Assembly: GCA_022749755.1 (NCBI GenBank)
Contig: CM040450.1
Span: 6,438,913-6,502,912 of the forward strand
Direction of reading: 5' to 3'
From: Azadirachta indica
Lineage: Eukaryota; Streptophyta; Magnoliopsida; Sapindales; Meliaceae
Length of the DNA stretch: 64,000 nt
Under the pieces are notes generated by a model, which saw nothing but the letters and a program-made list of their open reading frames with translations, searched no databases and had not been told where the DNA came from. Positions 1 to 15,355 of the stretch are shown piece by piece. Position numbers and translations under genes: made by a program. Positions within the stretch are counted from its first letter, which is position 1; each line of letters starts with the position of its first letter.

Positions 1-1882
<1,882 letters not shown>

Positions 1883-2120
1883 GATGGGTTATTTGCCTAA
1901 AGAGAACTAAGGAAAACAGAGTTGCAGAGAGCAATTAATAGAAATAGGAAATCTTCTGAAGATTGGGATCTGAGAGAGGAGGTGTTCTGTTGAAGTAAAT
2001 ATATAGAGAAGAGTCGCTCCGTTTCTTGTTAGGAAAGAAAGTGTTTTTGTTTTTGTTTTTGTTTTTGTTTTCGTTTTTGTTTTCCGTTTTTGTTTTTGTT
2101 TTCCTTTTTTGTTTTTGTAC
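1883..2120 (-). promoter_or_regulatory. CDC48 5' leader/promoter with a (GTTTTT)n tract
   Basis: This is the stretch directly upstream of the CDC48 start. Between 2040 and 2119 a TTTTTG hexamer is repeated about a dozen times with small variations, which reads as an A-rich CAAAAA repeat in the direction of transcription. A TATA-like run lies near 1999-2005. The transcription start is not determined. Confidence 0.5.
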
Positions 2121-3690
2121 TTTCCTTTTTCACTTCTACTTCTAGAACATAATAGAACTTTTGCTCTTTTTCAATTAAAAGCTTACACTATAACACAAGT
2201 TTTGAATATTTATTTATTATTAAGTTGGTATATAATTGAAAAAAATTAGATATATAATTTTTGTTTATTAAAATTAATTTATTTTAAGTGCACTTAATTT
2301 AATAAAATTTTTCAATAATTTGTAATCTTAATATTATTTTTATCTTATTTTTGTAATTTTTATTTTCACGTATAATTACATAAATTTGTAAAATCTTGTT
2401 TATGATGACTTTTAAATTAATATGAGACAAGAAATTAGTTATTGATATGAAATAAAATTAAATATTTTTTAGTTTTATTTTTGTAAAAAATTATTTTTTT
2501 ATAAACTCATGCAAATGATTTTGTTGTAATGTAAAATGAAAAAAAATACAACATTTCAATAATGTTGTATGCATTATTAAAAAAACGACAAAAAATTTAA
2601 TAATTAAATAAATAAACCTATTCCTTTAAAAACACTCAAGAGAATCTAAATATGAAAATTTCCCAAAATAAAAAAATTCTTTTTCTTTTCAATTTTTTTC
2701 AATTACCAACATTTTATCCTATTAAATAAAATTCAATTTTTTTATTTTTTTGTAGTTTTTATAATCACTATTTTCTCTTAAAAAATTAGTCTACTTAATT
2801 CATTTTCTATATTTATACATAATACATTTTTAAATTAAAAAATACGCTCTCACTTGCATTTTCAAATTCTGAATATTATTTTTATTTTTTAAAAATTCTT
2901 TTAAGCAATACAATGAAAAATATTATTAGAGGCAATTTAAGTAACCAATGCTATAAATTGACAAACAATAACTAATTTCATATTGATTTTAGCAATTTAA
3001 ATATTACAATACACAAATAAAAATATGTACATGTTAAAATATAAAATAATACACAAATTTTAACTTTTTTTATAATAATCCTACTACTTATACATTAATT
3101 AAATGAGTTTTGATTCTTGAGTTTTTAAGATTATTATTATTATTCTTTGAATTAATTTATTGAATTTATCTTATATTAATTTTGTTATTGAAATCGTCTA
3201 TCTAACAGCCAACAAATAAATTAAGATAATCTATCAAACAAAAAGAATATAAATATTTTATCACCCAAAGAAATGATGGGGACTACTTTTTGATCTGGAA
3301 TCTCTAGAATCTTCTATATATTGTACCAATTGATTTGACTCTTTTTTTTGATTGAATTATATATTGTGTGTATAAACGTATTTTGTTGTTGTATAATATA
3401 ATTATCTAAATCTCTCCTTTTAATTTTAAAATCTTTTATTATATTTTTTTAATTTATGTTCTATAATTAAAAAGTTCAATAAATATAAGAAAAAAAAGAC
3501 ATATACGCTCTTAAAATTTCACGAATTATATATTTTTGTCCCAATAACTTCAAAAACATATATTCCTCCTATTTGTAAAAAGATTTTTTTAATTAAAATA
3601 GTTTATACTATATTCATTTATTTTTCTTACTAATTAAACTAGTGAACGAGATTTATGTAAATATTTTTTAAATGAATATAATTAAATATA

Positions 3691-4502
3691 GGGATATTAT
3701 ACTTTATACTTTAGATTTTTGGGGAAAAGTAGTATACCTCATGAGCTCTAAATAAGTCCACATACCCCCTAATTTTTATTGAAATGTCATAATACTCCTT
3801 TGACAGTAATAGTGTTATTTTAAATTGACTATTTTATCGTACAGTTATTAAAAATATATATAATAATTATATTATCCTTAATTTTATTTTATAACAATCA
3901 ATATAATTTTATTCTAATATTTAAATTTAAAAGTCTTAAAAATATTTTGACCTTTGATTATTTTTCTCCTCCCAAATTTAGTATCAAATTTTGAATATAT
4001 TAATTATGTATAATTTTTTTGATCATTTATTTAAAATAGTTTTATTTATAATATTAAAATAAGAATAATTAATTTTTTTTAAAATAAAATAAGAATATTA
4101 TTATCATAATTTTTAGTATTACCTAAATATTTATGAAAATAATTAATTATATGTTATTTTAAAAATAAGACTGTTTTAAATAATTCTATTTTGAGATTAT
4201 ATATAATTAATATTGTTAAAAAATTTGAGAGCATATTTGAAAAGAGAAAAATTTAGTTAAGGATCAAAATACAATTTAAATATTAAAATAAAATTATATT
4301 AGTTATTATAAAATAAAAATTAGGATAATATAGTTAGGTCATATATTTTTAAGTAGTTAAAAAAATAAAATAATTAATTTAAAGTAAAAACAGTAGTATC
4401 AAGGAATATATTAACATTTCATAGGACATTTTGACTTACTAAAAACTCAGAAAAATAAATTTTTTTTTTTTTTAAAATTTAGGCGATAAAGTACAATATC
4501 TC
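3691..4502. mobile_element. Mutator-type MITE/foldback element, 9-bp TSD
   Basis: The two halves are inverted copies of each other over most of about 810 bp. The left end begins GGGATATTATACTTTA; the reverse complement of the right end begins GAGATATTGTACTTTA. The element is flanked by a perfect 9-bp direct duplication, TTAAATATA, at 3682-3690 and 4503-4511. Long inverted repeats plus a 9-bp target duplication are the signature of Mutator-like elements, and the terminal G(G/A)GATATT matches the ends of the larger Mutator-like element at 40974-47425. It has no coding capacity. Confidence 0.85.
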
Positions 4503-5661
4503 TTAAATATACATTAGCTAAACTTTTATTTTTTATATATTTTTATTTAAAAAATCATAATAAAAAATTGAGTAAAAATATTTTTATTTTTGAACTTTTC
4601 TAGAACAATAAATTAGTGTACAATCTATTCAATTTTAATAATTTTTTAATACTTAATAGCAAATAATATTAAACTCAAAGCAATTAAAGTGAGAGGATGT
4701 TTTGTTATAATTATTAAGATATTTTTAATTTATTATTTTAATAAAATTTAGAGACAAAAATAATATATTATTATTCACAAAAAAAATTAAAATTAAAAAA
4801 TAGTTCTAATTTATATCCCAAATTTTAATTTATGAAGTGACTAATAAAATGAAAATAATTTATTTATTAAATTATCTCATCATTGACTACTCGACCAATC
4901 TCAACTCATAAAAAAAAAGATTAATGACCCAAAAAAAAATGTTGCTTTTGATGATGCGAGATTCGAAATCGGCAAAATTACTACACTGTTGCCCACTTTT
5001 GCATTTGATTTTATTGATTCTCTCTCCTCTTATTGTTATAAATTTAACTATATATTTTAATATTAAACAGGAATAATAATAATAATAATATATTTGTTTA
5101 TATTACTGTTTTTTTATAAAAATTAAAAAAAATAATAATTACATAAAAATTCAAACCTTCTTATAAATTATAAAAAAACAGTGAATACTTGCTTAACAAA
5201 ATTAAAATATTTATTATTTCATTTCAAAACACAGAAAAAACAACAAAAAAATAATTACATATGATAAATATGTTTTTTTAAAAAATGGAAAATAAAAAAT
5301 CAAATTTTTTTTTTTAAGTAATTTGTATATGTCACATCACCCTTCTTTAAAGTATTTATTCAATTTACTGTATTATTAGATTTAAAATTCTAAATTTATT
5401 TTAATTAAATTGACCATAATAGATTAGGTGGAATTTTTTACAATGAAGACCTTATTACTACCGTAAATAAATTTTAATCTAATATTGAAACTTAAAATTT
5501 GATTTAAAATATTTGATTATCTTAAAAAGAATAATAAAACATAGGTATTACAAAATTTTTGTACAAATATTTCAATACAAATTGATGTACCATAACAAAT
5601 ATTGAAATACAATTGATGTAACATATGTTTTGAAACGTTCGGTGAAGTTTAGGGCTTCAAG

Positions 5662-6176
5662 TAGAGGTAACAATTTAGGTTATTGTGCCATATTTGTATC
5701 GTATCAAATAAAGACATGAAATATTTTAGACTAATTTGAATTTGATTAATTTAATAATTATTTAAATAAATGAAATCTTAATATGATTTGTTTAATAATT
5801 GTTGTCACCCATTTAACATATTTTTATATATTTTTAAGATATATATAATATTATCTAACTAAATATTAATAAATTTATTCTAAATAATATTAATTTTTTT
5901 AAATATTAAAAATATAATTAAATATTTTTAAAATATGAAAAATATAAAATAAATATATTAAATTATACATTAGCTAGAATAATTATTCAATTATTTAATC
6001 GTATCAACGGGTTTGCGAGTGAAAACTTCTAAACCTAAACTTGATCAAATTATTATTTGTATTACATCATTATAACATATTTATTAATCGTATCATTGTA
6101 AGTGAAATCTAAACCCATTAATTTCGTATTGTGTTTATGTCGAGTTGATAGGTTGTGACAGAAATTGCCACTCCTA
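5662..6176. mobile_element. Possible hAT-like MITE
   Basis: The left end reads TAGAGGTAACAATTTAGG. The reverse complement of the right end reads TAGGAGTGGCAATTTCTG. Plant hAT-type MITEs often end in TAGGGGTGGCAA-like sequence, and the internal GTATC/CGTATC words also recur in inverted orientation. I could not find a convincing 8-bp target duplication, so the exact ends and the class are uncertain. Confidence 0.4.
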
Positions 6177-8138
6177 ACCCCAATGTGTTTGGCTTACAAT
6201 TTTTTATTAAATTATACTAATAATAAAATATTTATGTTGACATAATATTTATAATTGATTAAACAATTTAATCTCTATCATTTGATTAAACAACTTACAT
6301 TATAGTTAGTTATTTTTTAAAAATAATTATTTATTTTCACATTTTAATTCTCAGTGGAAATGTTAAAATCAAAAAGTAGTGATTAAATTCTAAAAGTATA
6401 AAATTATTTAATTTATTATTTTATCAATTTTTTACAAATAAATTTATTATTATATACAAATGTGCCATAAAATCTGAACAAAATCTAAAAAGAAGTAGCG
6501 AAAAACTACTGTTCTCTAATTTTCCTGTGGTATGATATTATAATTAATCAACATTATAATAACATACTAATTTTTTTATTAAAGAAAAAAATTTTATATA
6601 GGAATGAGAAATAATACTCATTAAAAACTAAATTTTTATCACTCTACTTTTGTTTAAATTTGAAATGACTGGCAAACGTCAAGTATGCTCTAAATAACTT
6701 GAACCATGCCAAATGAGACATAGAATATTAATTTATATCATATAATTTATATAAAAATTTTGTATGCCATAATATTATTATTCATAGTGAATAAAGGAAT
6801 TAATCCCTCCCAGTTAGCAACAAGGATCAAATTCTGTCTCATTTGCCATCATTTCAGTAACTAAATAATTAAAATTTCATTGGGCCGAATCAACATCTTA
6901 GTCTCACAGGCTGGACCTCTAATAGATTTGGGTTGGACTTACCGGGCTCTTACGGTTCCTTTTAAACCTTGTGCGCTTACTTGTTGGACCCCATTATTGA
7001 GTTTTGATCATAAATATTAGATTTTCTTGGTATAAATTTTTTTCTTCCCACGTGAGTCATTTTTTTTTTAATTAGACCGTGAAATAAAGTAATTAATAAG
7101 GTTCAAAGATAAAAATTTATCATCTAATTAATGATTTAAATAAAAAATTTGGTTTGAAAGCATGACATTACTCATATTATTGTGATATTGATAACAATAT
7201 TTTTATATTGAAACAATAAAATGTTCTTATTTTAAATAAAATAATTATTTTTTTGGTGATTATTTAAGTTATTTAGTTGGTCACATTCACATACGGTCAG
7301 TGGTTAGAGTAAATGGCAAAAGAAAACAGTGGGGTGGATGATGAAGTATAATGAATGAGGGTAAGTTTTGGAGTTTGTTAATAAATAAAGGGGTAGATTA
7401 AAATTAACCCCAAAAATTTTTTTAATTTGGAACCGCTTAGAGCATTAGCACGAGCACTTTCCAAAGGTTGACGATAGAATGGGTGTTGTTGGCCCGGCAA
7501 GTTCCATGAAAAATAAGTTTATAGGGACTTTTGGATTAGAATGACATGATACAAATAATAAAATGAATAAGTGCCGCCTAACTTACAGTACGATGTCATG
7601 CTGGTTCATGCTGGTTCGTTAGAAAATACTCCAAACACGGTTCATAAGTTAATGGCTGTACAGTGCATGTAAACAGTATTATAAATAGTAAATAATTGTA
7701 TTGTAGAGAGTAAATAGTAACTAATTTTTATCGTTGATGGGCTAAACAGTAACTCGTAAATTTTTTTCTGATCTAACACGAGACGATAATTGTTCACAGT
7801 TGGGCTATGTTGTGCTTAGGCTAGCCCGCCTCTAGTTGAGGACTCGGCAAGATTGAGCCGAACAAGTGATGTACAAAGTTAAGCCCATAATGTACACCAC
7901 TTATCACCTATGGGCCTTTGAAATTGAAAGTAATTACTTCTCCACATGTTTGTTCAAGGATTTAACAATATTAAACCTACAGAGTGCTTATATTTTTTAC
8001 TTTTCAAGAGAGAAGAGACTCGAGTCTCTCAGTTATGATATTGGTTTTTATGTTTAAGTTCCCACCATTGTGTTTGGTAAATTTGTTTTGAACTGCAATA
8101 GATGTCATCCAGTTGGATCATATTGACTCTCGATAGAT

Positions 8139-8175
<37 letters not shown>

Positions 8176-8176
8176 A
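8139..8176. repeat. (TA)n(TG)n compound microsatellite
   Basis: About 12 TA units are followed by about 6 TG units, located downstream of the UGT86A-like gene's 3' end. Confidence 0.95.
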
Positions 8177-8526
8177 ACATTTTACCTTTGATATAAATAT
8201 TAATAAATTATACATAGAATATAAATATTAATAAATTATATATATAATATGTAATATTAAAATTTATTAATAAATGAGTTAGTTTTAATATATTTTATAT
8301 TTATAAAAAAAAATTTTAAATAGTAGAACATATATATGTATGTGATCTTAGACACTATACAATACCCTTAATTTATAATAGAATATTCCTGTCTCACCCA
8401 TATCTTTTTATTTTCCAAAGGAGATGATAATTACAAAGGTAAAATGATTGAACGGTGGGATCACCGCATGCAATCATGCAATCACGCAATCACGTACCGA
8501 CAACATTTGTCTCAAGACCTTGATAA

Positions 8527-10075
8527 TTAGGCTGGCCCACGTTTCTTTACAATCTTCATTTTGACGTCGTTGATGAATCGGCTGAAGTTCTTCTCTGATG
8601 ATCCATCGCTGGATATTGCATTCTCTAGTGTCTTTCTAACTTCCTTGACGTTCTTCCTCAATTCATCACCTGATTTTCCGCTCATCAGACCGTTGATTTT
8701 ATGAGAGACTTCCTCCTTTCTGATTGATTTCTTGTCACAAAGATTGATGCCAATTCTCCAATCATCAACCACTAGTTTTCTGTTAGTGAATTGATCAGTC
8801 AATAGAGGGAAGCAAAGCAATGGAATGCTACACCATATGCTTTCCAATATTGAGTTCCAACCACAATGAGTTAAGAACCCTCCGATTGCAGGATGTGAGA
8901 TCACATCAATCTGGGAGCACCACGTAACAATCAACCCTCTGTCTTTGATATTTTCTTCAAATCCAACGGGTAGGAAGTCGAGTTCATCAGAACTAACAAT
9001 ATCAGGGCGAAGCACCCAAATAAAACTCACTTCACTAAGCAAAAGCCCCGTCGCGATCTCCATGATATCATTCTTACTGCAATGAGCGTAGCTACCAAAA
9101 GACGCGTATAAAACAGACCCACGAGGCTTGTTGTCGAGCCACTGGGTGCACTCAGACTCGGACCACAGGCTCGTAGCCACTACCCCTTTGGTGAACCCAG
9201 GTGGAAAAACAGGACCAATTGCATACGTCGGCTGCTTTTCATGTAAGGCTGAGATTGTTTCAGATTCAAGCTCTTGCACTGTGTTGCAGATGATGAAATC
9301 AACTCTCTTAACGTCAGCAAAGGCTTTGTATATTATACGGTGTACTACTGTCGACGTATCCTTAGCTTGAAGGTATGACATCATGTCCTTTGGTTTTATA
9401 GACCGAACCCCTGGTATATAATCAATGGCGTCTTCTCGATTATCTGATGACAATTTGAAATAAACAAATTAATAAGCATATTACATTAATTTGATTAGTA
9501 TCATTTATATATAAGTGGTAGGCTGAAACATACCAGCAGAATCAAAGTGGCCATGGCTTCTGAGAAGATCCAGGTGATAATACAGAGTTAAAACCAAAGC
9601 TGGTTCAGTCCAAAACGAGATGCTAACAAGGCTTATACTTGTTGGCAATCAAGGAAGACCAAACGTAAAAGGTATCGGTGATCAAACAACTGATTTCGGG
9701 GTGGGATTTGATTAAATTTCCGACGAGTTCATCGACATGTGCCGAGAAGACATGGAGAAGACCTTCCATGAACTGGTCGTGGTCGAGAGATCTGTCGAAC
9801 AGTAAAGGAAACCCGTCGCTGACCGTCGTGTAACGAATGTCGAGACCCGATTTACGTGCTTCGGCAAATATGTCGTCGCCATCGTTGACGTTGGTGGGTT
9901 GACGAGCTTTTGTTATTTGGTGATGGATTGAATCAGTATTGACAAAAGTGATGGTGAAGCCATAGGACGCAAGCTTCAGAGCTAGATTGACGAAAGGGAT
10001 TACATGCCCTTGTAGAGGGTAAGCGATCATGAGTACATGAGGGTTTTGGTTATGGTGATCATGATTGTTCTCCAT
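8527..10075 (-). pseudogene. UGT86A: UGT86A-type UDP-glycosyltransferase with one frameshift
   Basis: Exon 1 is 9534-10075 (start ATG at 10075) and exon 2 is 8527-9443, with a 90-bp GT-AG intron in phase 1. The N-terminal acceptor half carries YPLQGHVIPFVNLALKLA and TITFVNTDSIHHQI. The C-terminal half has the UDP-sugar-binding PSPG box, running from WCSQIDVISHP through THCGWNSILES to PLLTDQ. Order and wording match Arabidopsis UGT86A1, a family 1 cytosolic glucosyltransferase of unknown physiological acceptor. After residue ANKY an extra A (9633-9634) shifts the frame, giving KPC and a stop. Skipping that base restores a frame with SISFWTEPALVLTLYYHLD up to the splice site. Without the extra base the protein would be 485 residues, normal for the family, and there is no other disruption. 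So it is either a very young pseudogene or allele, or a sequencing error. Confidence 0.85.
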
Positions 10076-10953
10076 GACTAATTTCTGAGTATGATTTTTG
10101 TTGGAGAGACTGATGATCAATCAGAGAAGACTAAAATGAATTATGACAAAATTTTGTGGCCTATTTGTAGTGCAATAACGAAACTTTGTACACGAAAAAA
10201 GTCGGAACTTTTACCATATATTAAGATAAGAAAGTGAGTATTATCCAATCAAATAGTAATTCTTAAAATTAAAATCAATATGGATAACAAGTTTTCAAAA
10301 GCATATGTTATATAGAGTGAATATGCCACGTATATTATAGATATTAACTAAAACATTATCTAGCATTTTAGCTAGCTATAATGTCAAGTTCAAGAGACTA
10401 GCTATAAGTATCTGTGTTAATGCATCTCAAAATCTTAATACTATTATCATATATATATATATATATATAAAATATGTTGTTAATTCGTATCTTCAATCTT
10501 ACACAAAGAGTCTCTTAACTGGACATGCTAACTAGAGCGAATCTACCGAATATTTATTATTAGGCATGTTGATATATCTCAAAAGTTTAACAACTTAAGG
10601 TGGAAGAGTAATCTCTTTGGTGTGAATCTTATGTAACAATAATTATATAATTTTACAGTAAACATTTAACCGTAATGTTGTAATATATTATATAATGTTG
10701 TAATATATTATAACGTTAGTATATAAAGAAAGTATTACGAGGATGAAAAGAATATATAAAAAAATAGAGATTTATGATATATATTTATATATATTAATTA
10801 TAATATATTTTTTGTATTAATTATATACATTATATTCAATCTCAACTATCAAATGTACATAAATTTAATAATATATAAATAAGGTAAATAAATGTATAAA
10901 AATATGAAACTTGAATTTTGATTCATTATATATATATATATATATATATATAA

Positions 10954-11275
10954 GAGCAGAATCAGAGCTCTTTTTTTAACACAAAATTTTACATTAATTA
11001 TAAATTGTTAGATATACTCACATTCAACGGCTGAAATTGCATCTGAATATGTAATTAATGCAGCAGCCTATTTTCTTTTATATAAAATTTTACTTGTAAA
11101 CTGTTGGATATAAGTACATCTAACAGTTGAAATTACATTTAATCATATAATTAATGCATAATTAATTAATGTATATGTCAGATACAATTTCAACCGTTGG
11201 ATGTGTTTATATTCAACGATTTACAATTAATGTAGGATTTTGTATAAAAAAATAATGGAATGCTGATTCTATCCC
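10954..11275. mobile_element. MITE, copy 1
   Basis: Two arms of about 150 bp are inverted copies. The left reads GAGCAGAATCAGAGCTC; the reverse complement of the right reads GGGATAGAATCAGCATTCC. Inner arms share ATTAATTATAAATTGTTAGATAT-like and CAACGGCTGAAATTGCATCTG-like words. It lies between TA microsatellites, consistent with insertion into TA-rich target sites. Confidence 0.7.
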
Positions 11276-11297
11276 ATATATATATATATTTATCTAT

Positions 11298-11523
11298 AGG
11301 GTAAGATCAATAGTCTATCTTTTTTATATAAATTTTTATATCAAATATAAACTGTTAGATTTAAACACATTTAATGATTAAAATTATATTTGATCATGTA
11401 ATTAATATATAATTAATAATATATTTATAATTAATATATGTTAAATATAATTTTAACTTAAATTTAACAATTTATATTTGATGTAAAAAATTATGTAAAA
11501 AAGAGAGGTTTTGATCCTATCCC
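11298..11523. mobile_element. MITE, copy 2 of the same family
   Basis: The ends are AGGGTAAGATCAA and, reverse-complemented, AGGGATAGGATCAA. Internal words (AAACTGTTAGATTTAAACACAT and ATTAAAATTATATTTGATCATG, on both arms in inverted orientation) match copy 1, which sits about 20 bp away across a TA run. It is 226 bp long, shorter than copy 1. Confidence 0.7.
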
Positions 11524-13354
11524 TCGATATATATATATATGTTGCGTTGAGTTTTAATTAATTGAGAGGAGCGTAAGATAAAATTTGGATTAGAATAATA
11601 TTTACTTAGAAGAATCTCAAGATTTTCTTTCCGTATTAAATAACGGCGGCTTCTGAATTATTGTAGAGAAGACAAAGAAGAAGAAGAAGATAAATATGAA
11701 TGAAACGGTGGAAAAAGGTTAGGTTTCATCGAATTTGACGTTTTGTCGAATTTGGCATAACATATGCGCACATCTGTATAGACGTTGGTTTTTTTGTATA
11801 TATTCATGGCCAGAATAAAATAATCACAACACACGTGGTAATTATTTTATGGGTAAATCAAATATTTAAAACTCATATATGTATGCTTACTTTTAGGTTT
11901 AATGGAACAAAATTCCAAGAAACTTTTAGAGTCACTTTCCATCAATCAATAATCTATTAATTTGCCGGCCTTCAATAATTTCCCTGCCAACAAATATGTA
12001 TTTAATTTGGAGATTTGGACCGTTATCCTTTTATTTTATTTTATAATTATAGTAAAAAAAATAATTAAAAAAATTATAATACTAATAATAGTATAGTCGA
12101 AAGTCATAATAACAATACGTTGAATCATAATATGATCTAAAGTAACAATAACATTACAATTGAATCGTTTATATTAAAACTTAATATTTGAGTTGCTATT
12201 GCAAAGCTTCTAACGAAATGATAATTATGATGTTTAAGGTTTAAAATTGCATTCAAAGTTACTGTAGTTTCTCATTGTAACTTCTAAAATCTTTTTCTTT
12301 TTATAAAAAACTCGAATTTGAATTTGTTTTCTTTATTTTACCTTATTCTGATTTTTAGTATTTTATTAGTCAATGAAAATTCGGGTAATTTTAGAAAATC
12401 AAGTAATTAAGAGTAGCTTTGACTTTTAGGAACTAGTGCTACTTTCATCCCCATAAGTTTCTTTTAAAATTTTCCTTTTTAAATACACTATTAAATAATT
12501 TTAAAATAATAATCGCCTTCTTTAATTTATAAATAATTCTTTTCTAATTAATTTTTTTTAAATGCATAAAACTCATTTTGACATAAAATGATATGGTAGA
12601 AAAATTTACAATTGTAATATTCAATTTTAAATTTCGATAATTACCATAAACAATACAATGAATCAAAGATAGTGATAGATCAAGATTTGGTTATATACTA
12701 ACATTTATTGGTCTTCTCATTAGACTTGGAAAAATAAGAAAGCAATTTAATCAAACGCTGATATTGTTCAAGAAAGAGAAAATATGATAAAATTATATTA
12801 TACTAGAATAATTAACAAAAAAAAAAATTGAATTTTCACCATAAATAAGAACCAAACAATACATGATGATGGAGTTAATTGAGAAAAGAATATGAAAGAA
12901 AATAAAATAATTGTTAAAAAAAATTAAAAAAATTAAAAATATTTAATAGGATATATTTTTAGAATATGAGTTTTTAGAAAATATTAAAAGAATATATCAA
13001 TAAAGTTGATTGAGTGATACAAGTCAATTTTTTGTTACTATAAATTGAAAAAACAATAGCTGATTTAATAGTTGCATCATGGCATCAATAGCTATCACAA
13101 TAACAATATTCATTTGTATCATTTAATTTCTAAAATTATGTACTCTAATTTTATTTATTTGTTTGATTTTTTCTTTAAAATAAAGATGTGAATGTACACC
13201 TACTACTTGACTGGTGGCAATGCCACCCACAACTATGTTATTTTATCACAACCATTGTAAAATTTGCTTATATTTTTGGATGCATAGGGGCCAGATGGAG
13301 GCATCAATTATTTTGAGTAAGAAAACATAAGCTATTTCAATCTAATAAATATGG

Positions 13355-13548
13355 GCACATGATGAAGCTCATCAATAATGGTAATAAGTATTATTATTAT
13401 TATTATTTTTCTATGTAGTCAATCAAAGAAAGAAACTTGACATTATACCCATTTGCACATGATGAAGCTCATCAATAATGGTAATAAGTATTATTATTAT
13501 TTTTCTATGTAGTCAATCAAAGAAAGAAACTTGACATTATACCCATTT
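13355..13548. repeat. Recent 100-bp tandem duplication
   Basis: Unit 1 (13355-13454) and unit 2 (13455-13548) both begin GCACATGATGAAGCTCATC and end ATTATACCCATTT. They look identical apart from two fewer ATT triplets in unit 2. The near-identity in otherwise fast-changing AT-rich DNA implies a recent event. Confidence 0.93.
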
Positions 13549-15243
13549 CAAGAATCAAACTTATACAAATATAAATAGATACTACACTTGTCCCAAACCC
13601 AATGAATTAAAACAGATTCAAAAGTATTCAATTTTAAGAAATTTGTCCATCCAATTTCTAGGAACTTCTACAAAACAATATTTTTGAATTCTTTAAGGGA
13701 TATTTTTATAAATTTCCTTATATTTCAATTTTTTTTTGTAATTTAAATGAGATTATAAGATATTTACATATAAGTAGAAGATTTAATGCCTTTTTATCTT
13801 AATAAAAAAATATCATAATGAATTTTATACCTCACATTTTCGTTTGTTATATAAACTAACCCTTTACTTTCTATTAAATATTTCAATTCTTATAATAAAT
13901 TTAAAAACTATAACTTAAGACATTTAGAATAATATAATATAATTTATTTTTCATATATTAATTATTTTCTTAATTCAAATAATTAATTTGAGGTTAGCCA
14001 CTCTTATGTTTTAGAAAAATATAAACGCAATCAACTTGCGGGCGGCTGTAATGACGTTACTTATTTTCAGATTAATTATTTATATTTTTATGATCACCTA
14101 CTTACTAATTTATAAAATTTTTTTATATATTTAAAATGTGAGTCGATTTTAAATTTATGTCAACTTGTATATATTAACTCTAATTTTTGTTTTTTCTTTA
14201 CTCATTTGACATCTCTAATTTTAAAGTTGGAATTAATGAGAAATTTTAATTTTTCTTTAAGTAGCATTTTTCTTATATTTAAAAACGAATATTGTTAAAA
14301 TAAATGTAAAATTACATTTATTTTTTCCATAACATATTTAGGTAGGTCTTGGTAGATATTTAACCCGAATTTTTTTATAAAAATTATAAAGAAAAGATTA
14401 ATCACATCTTAATAGAGTGGTTAGGACCCCTTATTCTTCTAATTATAGGTGGAGGTCAATCTTTCTTTCAAAAAATATATAGAGACAGATTTCACATATT
14501 TTTATTGACAATATTAGAATACATTTGGATAAAAAAAAACTCTCAAATCTCGATAAATTTTAAATTGTTTGGATTACTATCTTAATTATGAATCAGATAA
14601 AGAATCCCAAGTCCAAAATTTTTAATTCAGAAAATAAGTAATACGTTGCTTTTTATTCAAACATGGAACTTTGACATTGGCTATGAACATTGACAAGAAC
14701 AGTAAAATCTAATTAAGAAGTTGGGAAAGTTACCTTGTAATGAAGGGCACGACTTCTTTTACTTTATTGCTTTAAATATTAAAATTAGTAAAATATGAGA
14801 TTTATATAATAATGGAGGGCTCATTTCGTTTACCGTAGGAAAACCAATTTTAGTTGAGAAATTTTTCGAAGTTTCATAGTTGTTATTATTATTATTATTA
14901 ATTTCTTTAATTTAGATAATTTGAAAATAATTAAAAAATTAATTTCTCAATACGTTTATTAGGGACTCGATCATTTTAATAAGATAGGTTATTTTTTCCT
15001 TCCCACGTTCATTTCATAATTGGATAAAATGGAGGGCCAAAGAATAAAAATAAATAGTCTACAAAATTGAAATATAAGCTTTGTATCAATGTGACAATAA
15101 TCAACCAGGACCACTCGTTGAGCAGTAATTATCAAATGTTTATAACGTTATCAATACGATAGATATGTAGAACTAATTAATAAATGATACCTAAAGTCCT
15201 TCATCATTTACAACATAAATTTACATAAATTTTGTTCAACAAT

Positions 15244-15355
15244 CTTGTAAACCTGATAACATCTTTTACGATACAGTTTTTATATCGAAACTTTGTAAAC
15301 CTAGCATTATTGATGATACAATTTTTATATCGTAACTTTGTAAACCCAGCATTAT
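15244..15355. repeat. Three-copy degenerate tandem repeat, about 46 bp
   Basis: The word CTTTGTAAACCTAGCATTATT, with variants, occurs near 15244, 15291 and 15336, with GATACAATTTTTATATCG between copies. Translation of one frame gives the repeated peptide QFLYRNFVN, which is a by-product of the DNA repeat, not evidence of a gene. Confidence 0.75.

Larger units (their letters stand above)
2121..8526. other. AT-rich intergenic spacer, no gene seen
   Basis: About 6.4 kb, with no coding-like frame longer than about 60 residues and no protein motif I recognise. It contains a Mutator-type MITE (3691-4502), a possible hAT-like element (5662-6176) and a TA/TG microsatellite (8139-8176). The 6780-7870 part is less AT-rich and has a few TGGGCC/TGGGCT motifs, but I can tie no transcript to it. 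Confidence 0.7.

Noticed and set aside
4955..5000. Possible tRNA or SINE B box (GATTCGAAATC)
   Set aside because: No matching acceptor stem, D arm or anticodon arm could be drawn around it.
13381..13405. CRISPR-like short repeats in the 13-kb region
   Set aside because: Just two copies of a tandem duplication plus ATT slippage; no spacers, and the DNA is plant nuclear.
14400..14470. SINE-like words around AGTGGTTAGGACC
   Set aside because: Too short and without a B box, poly-A end or flanking duplication.
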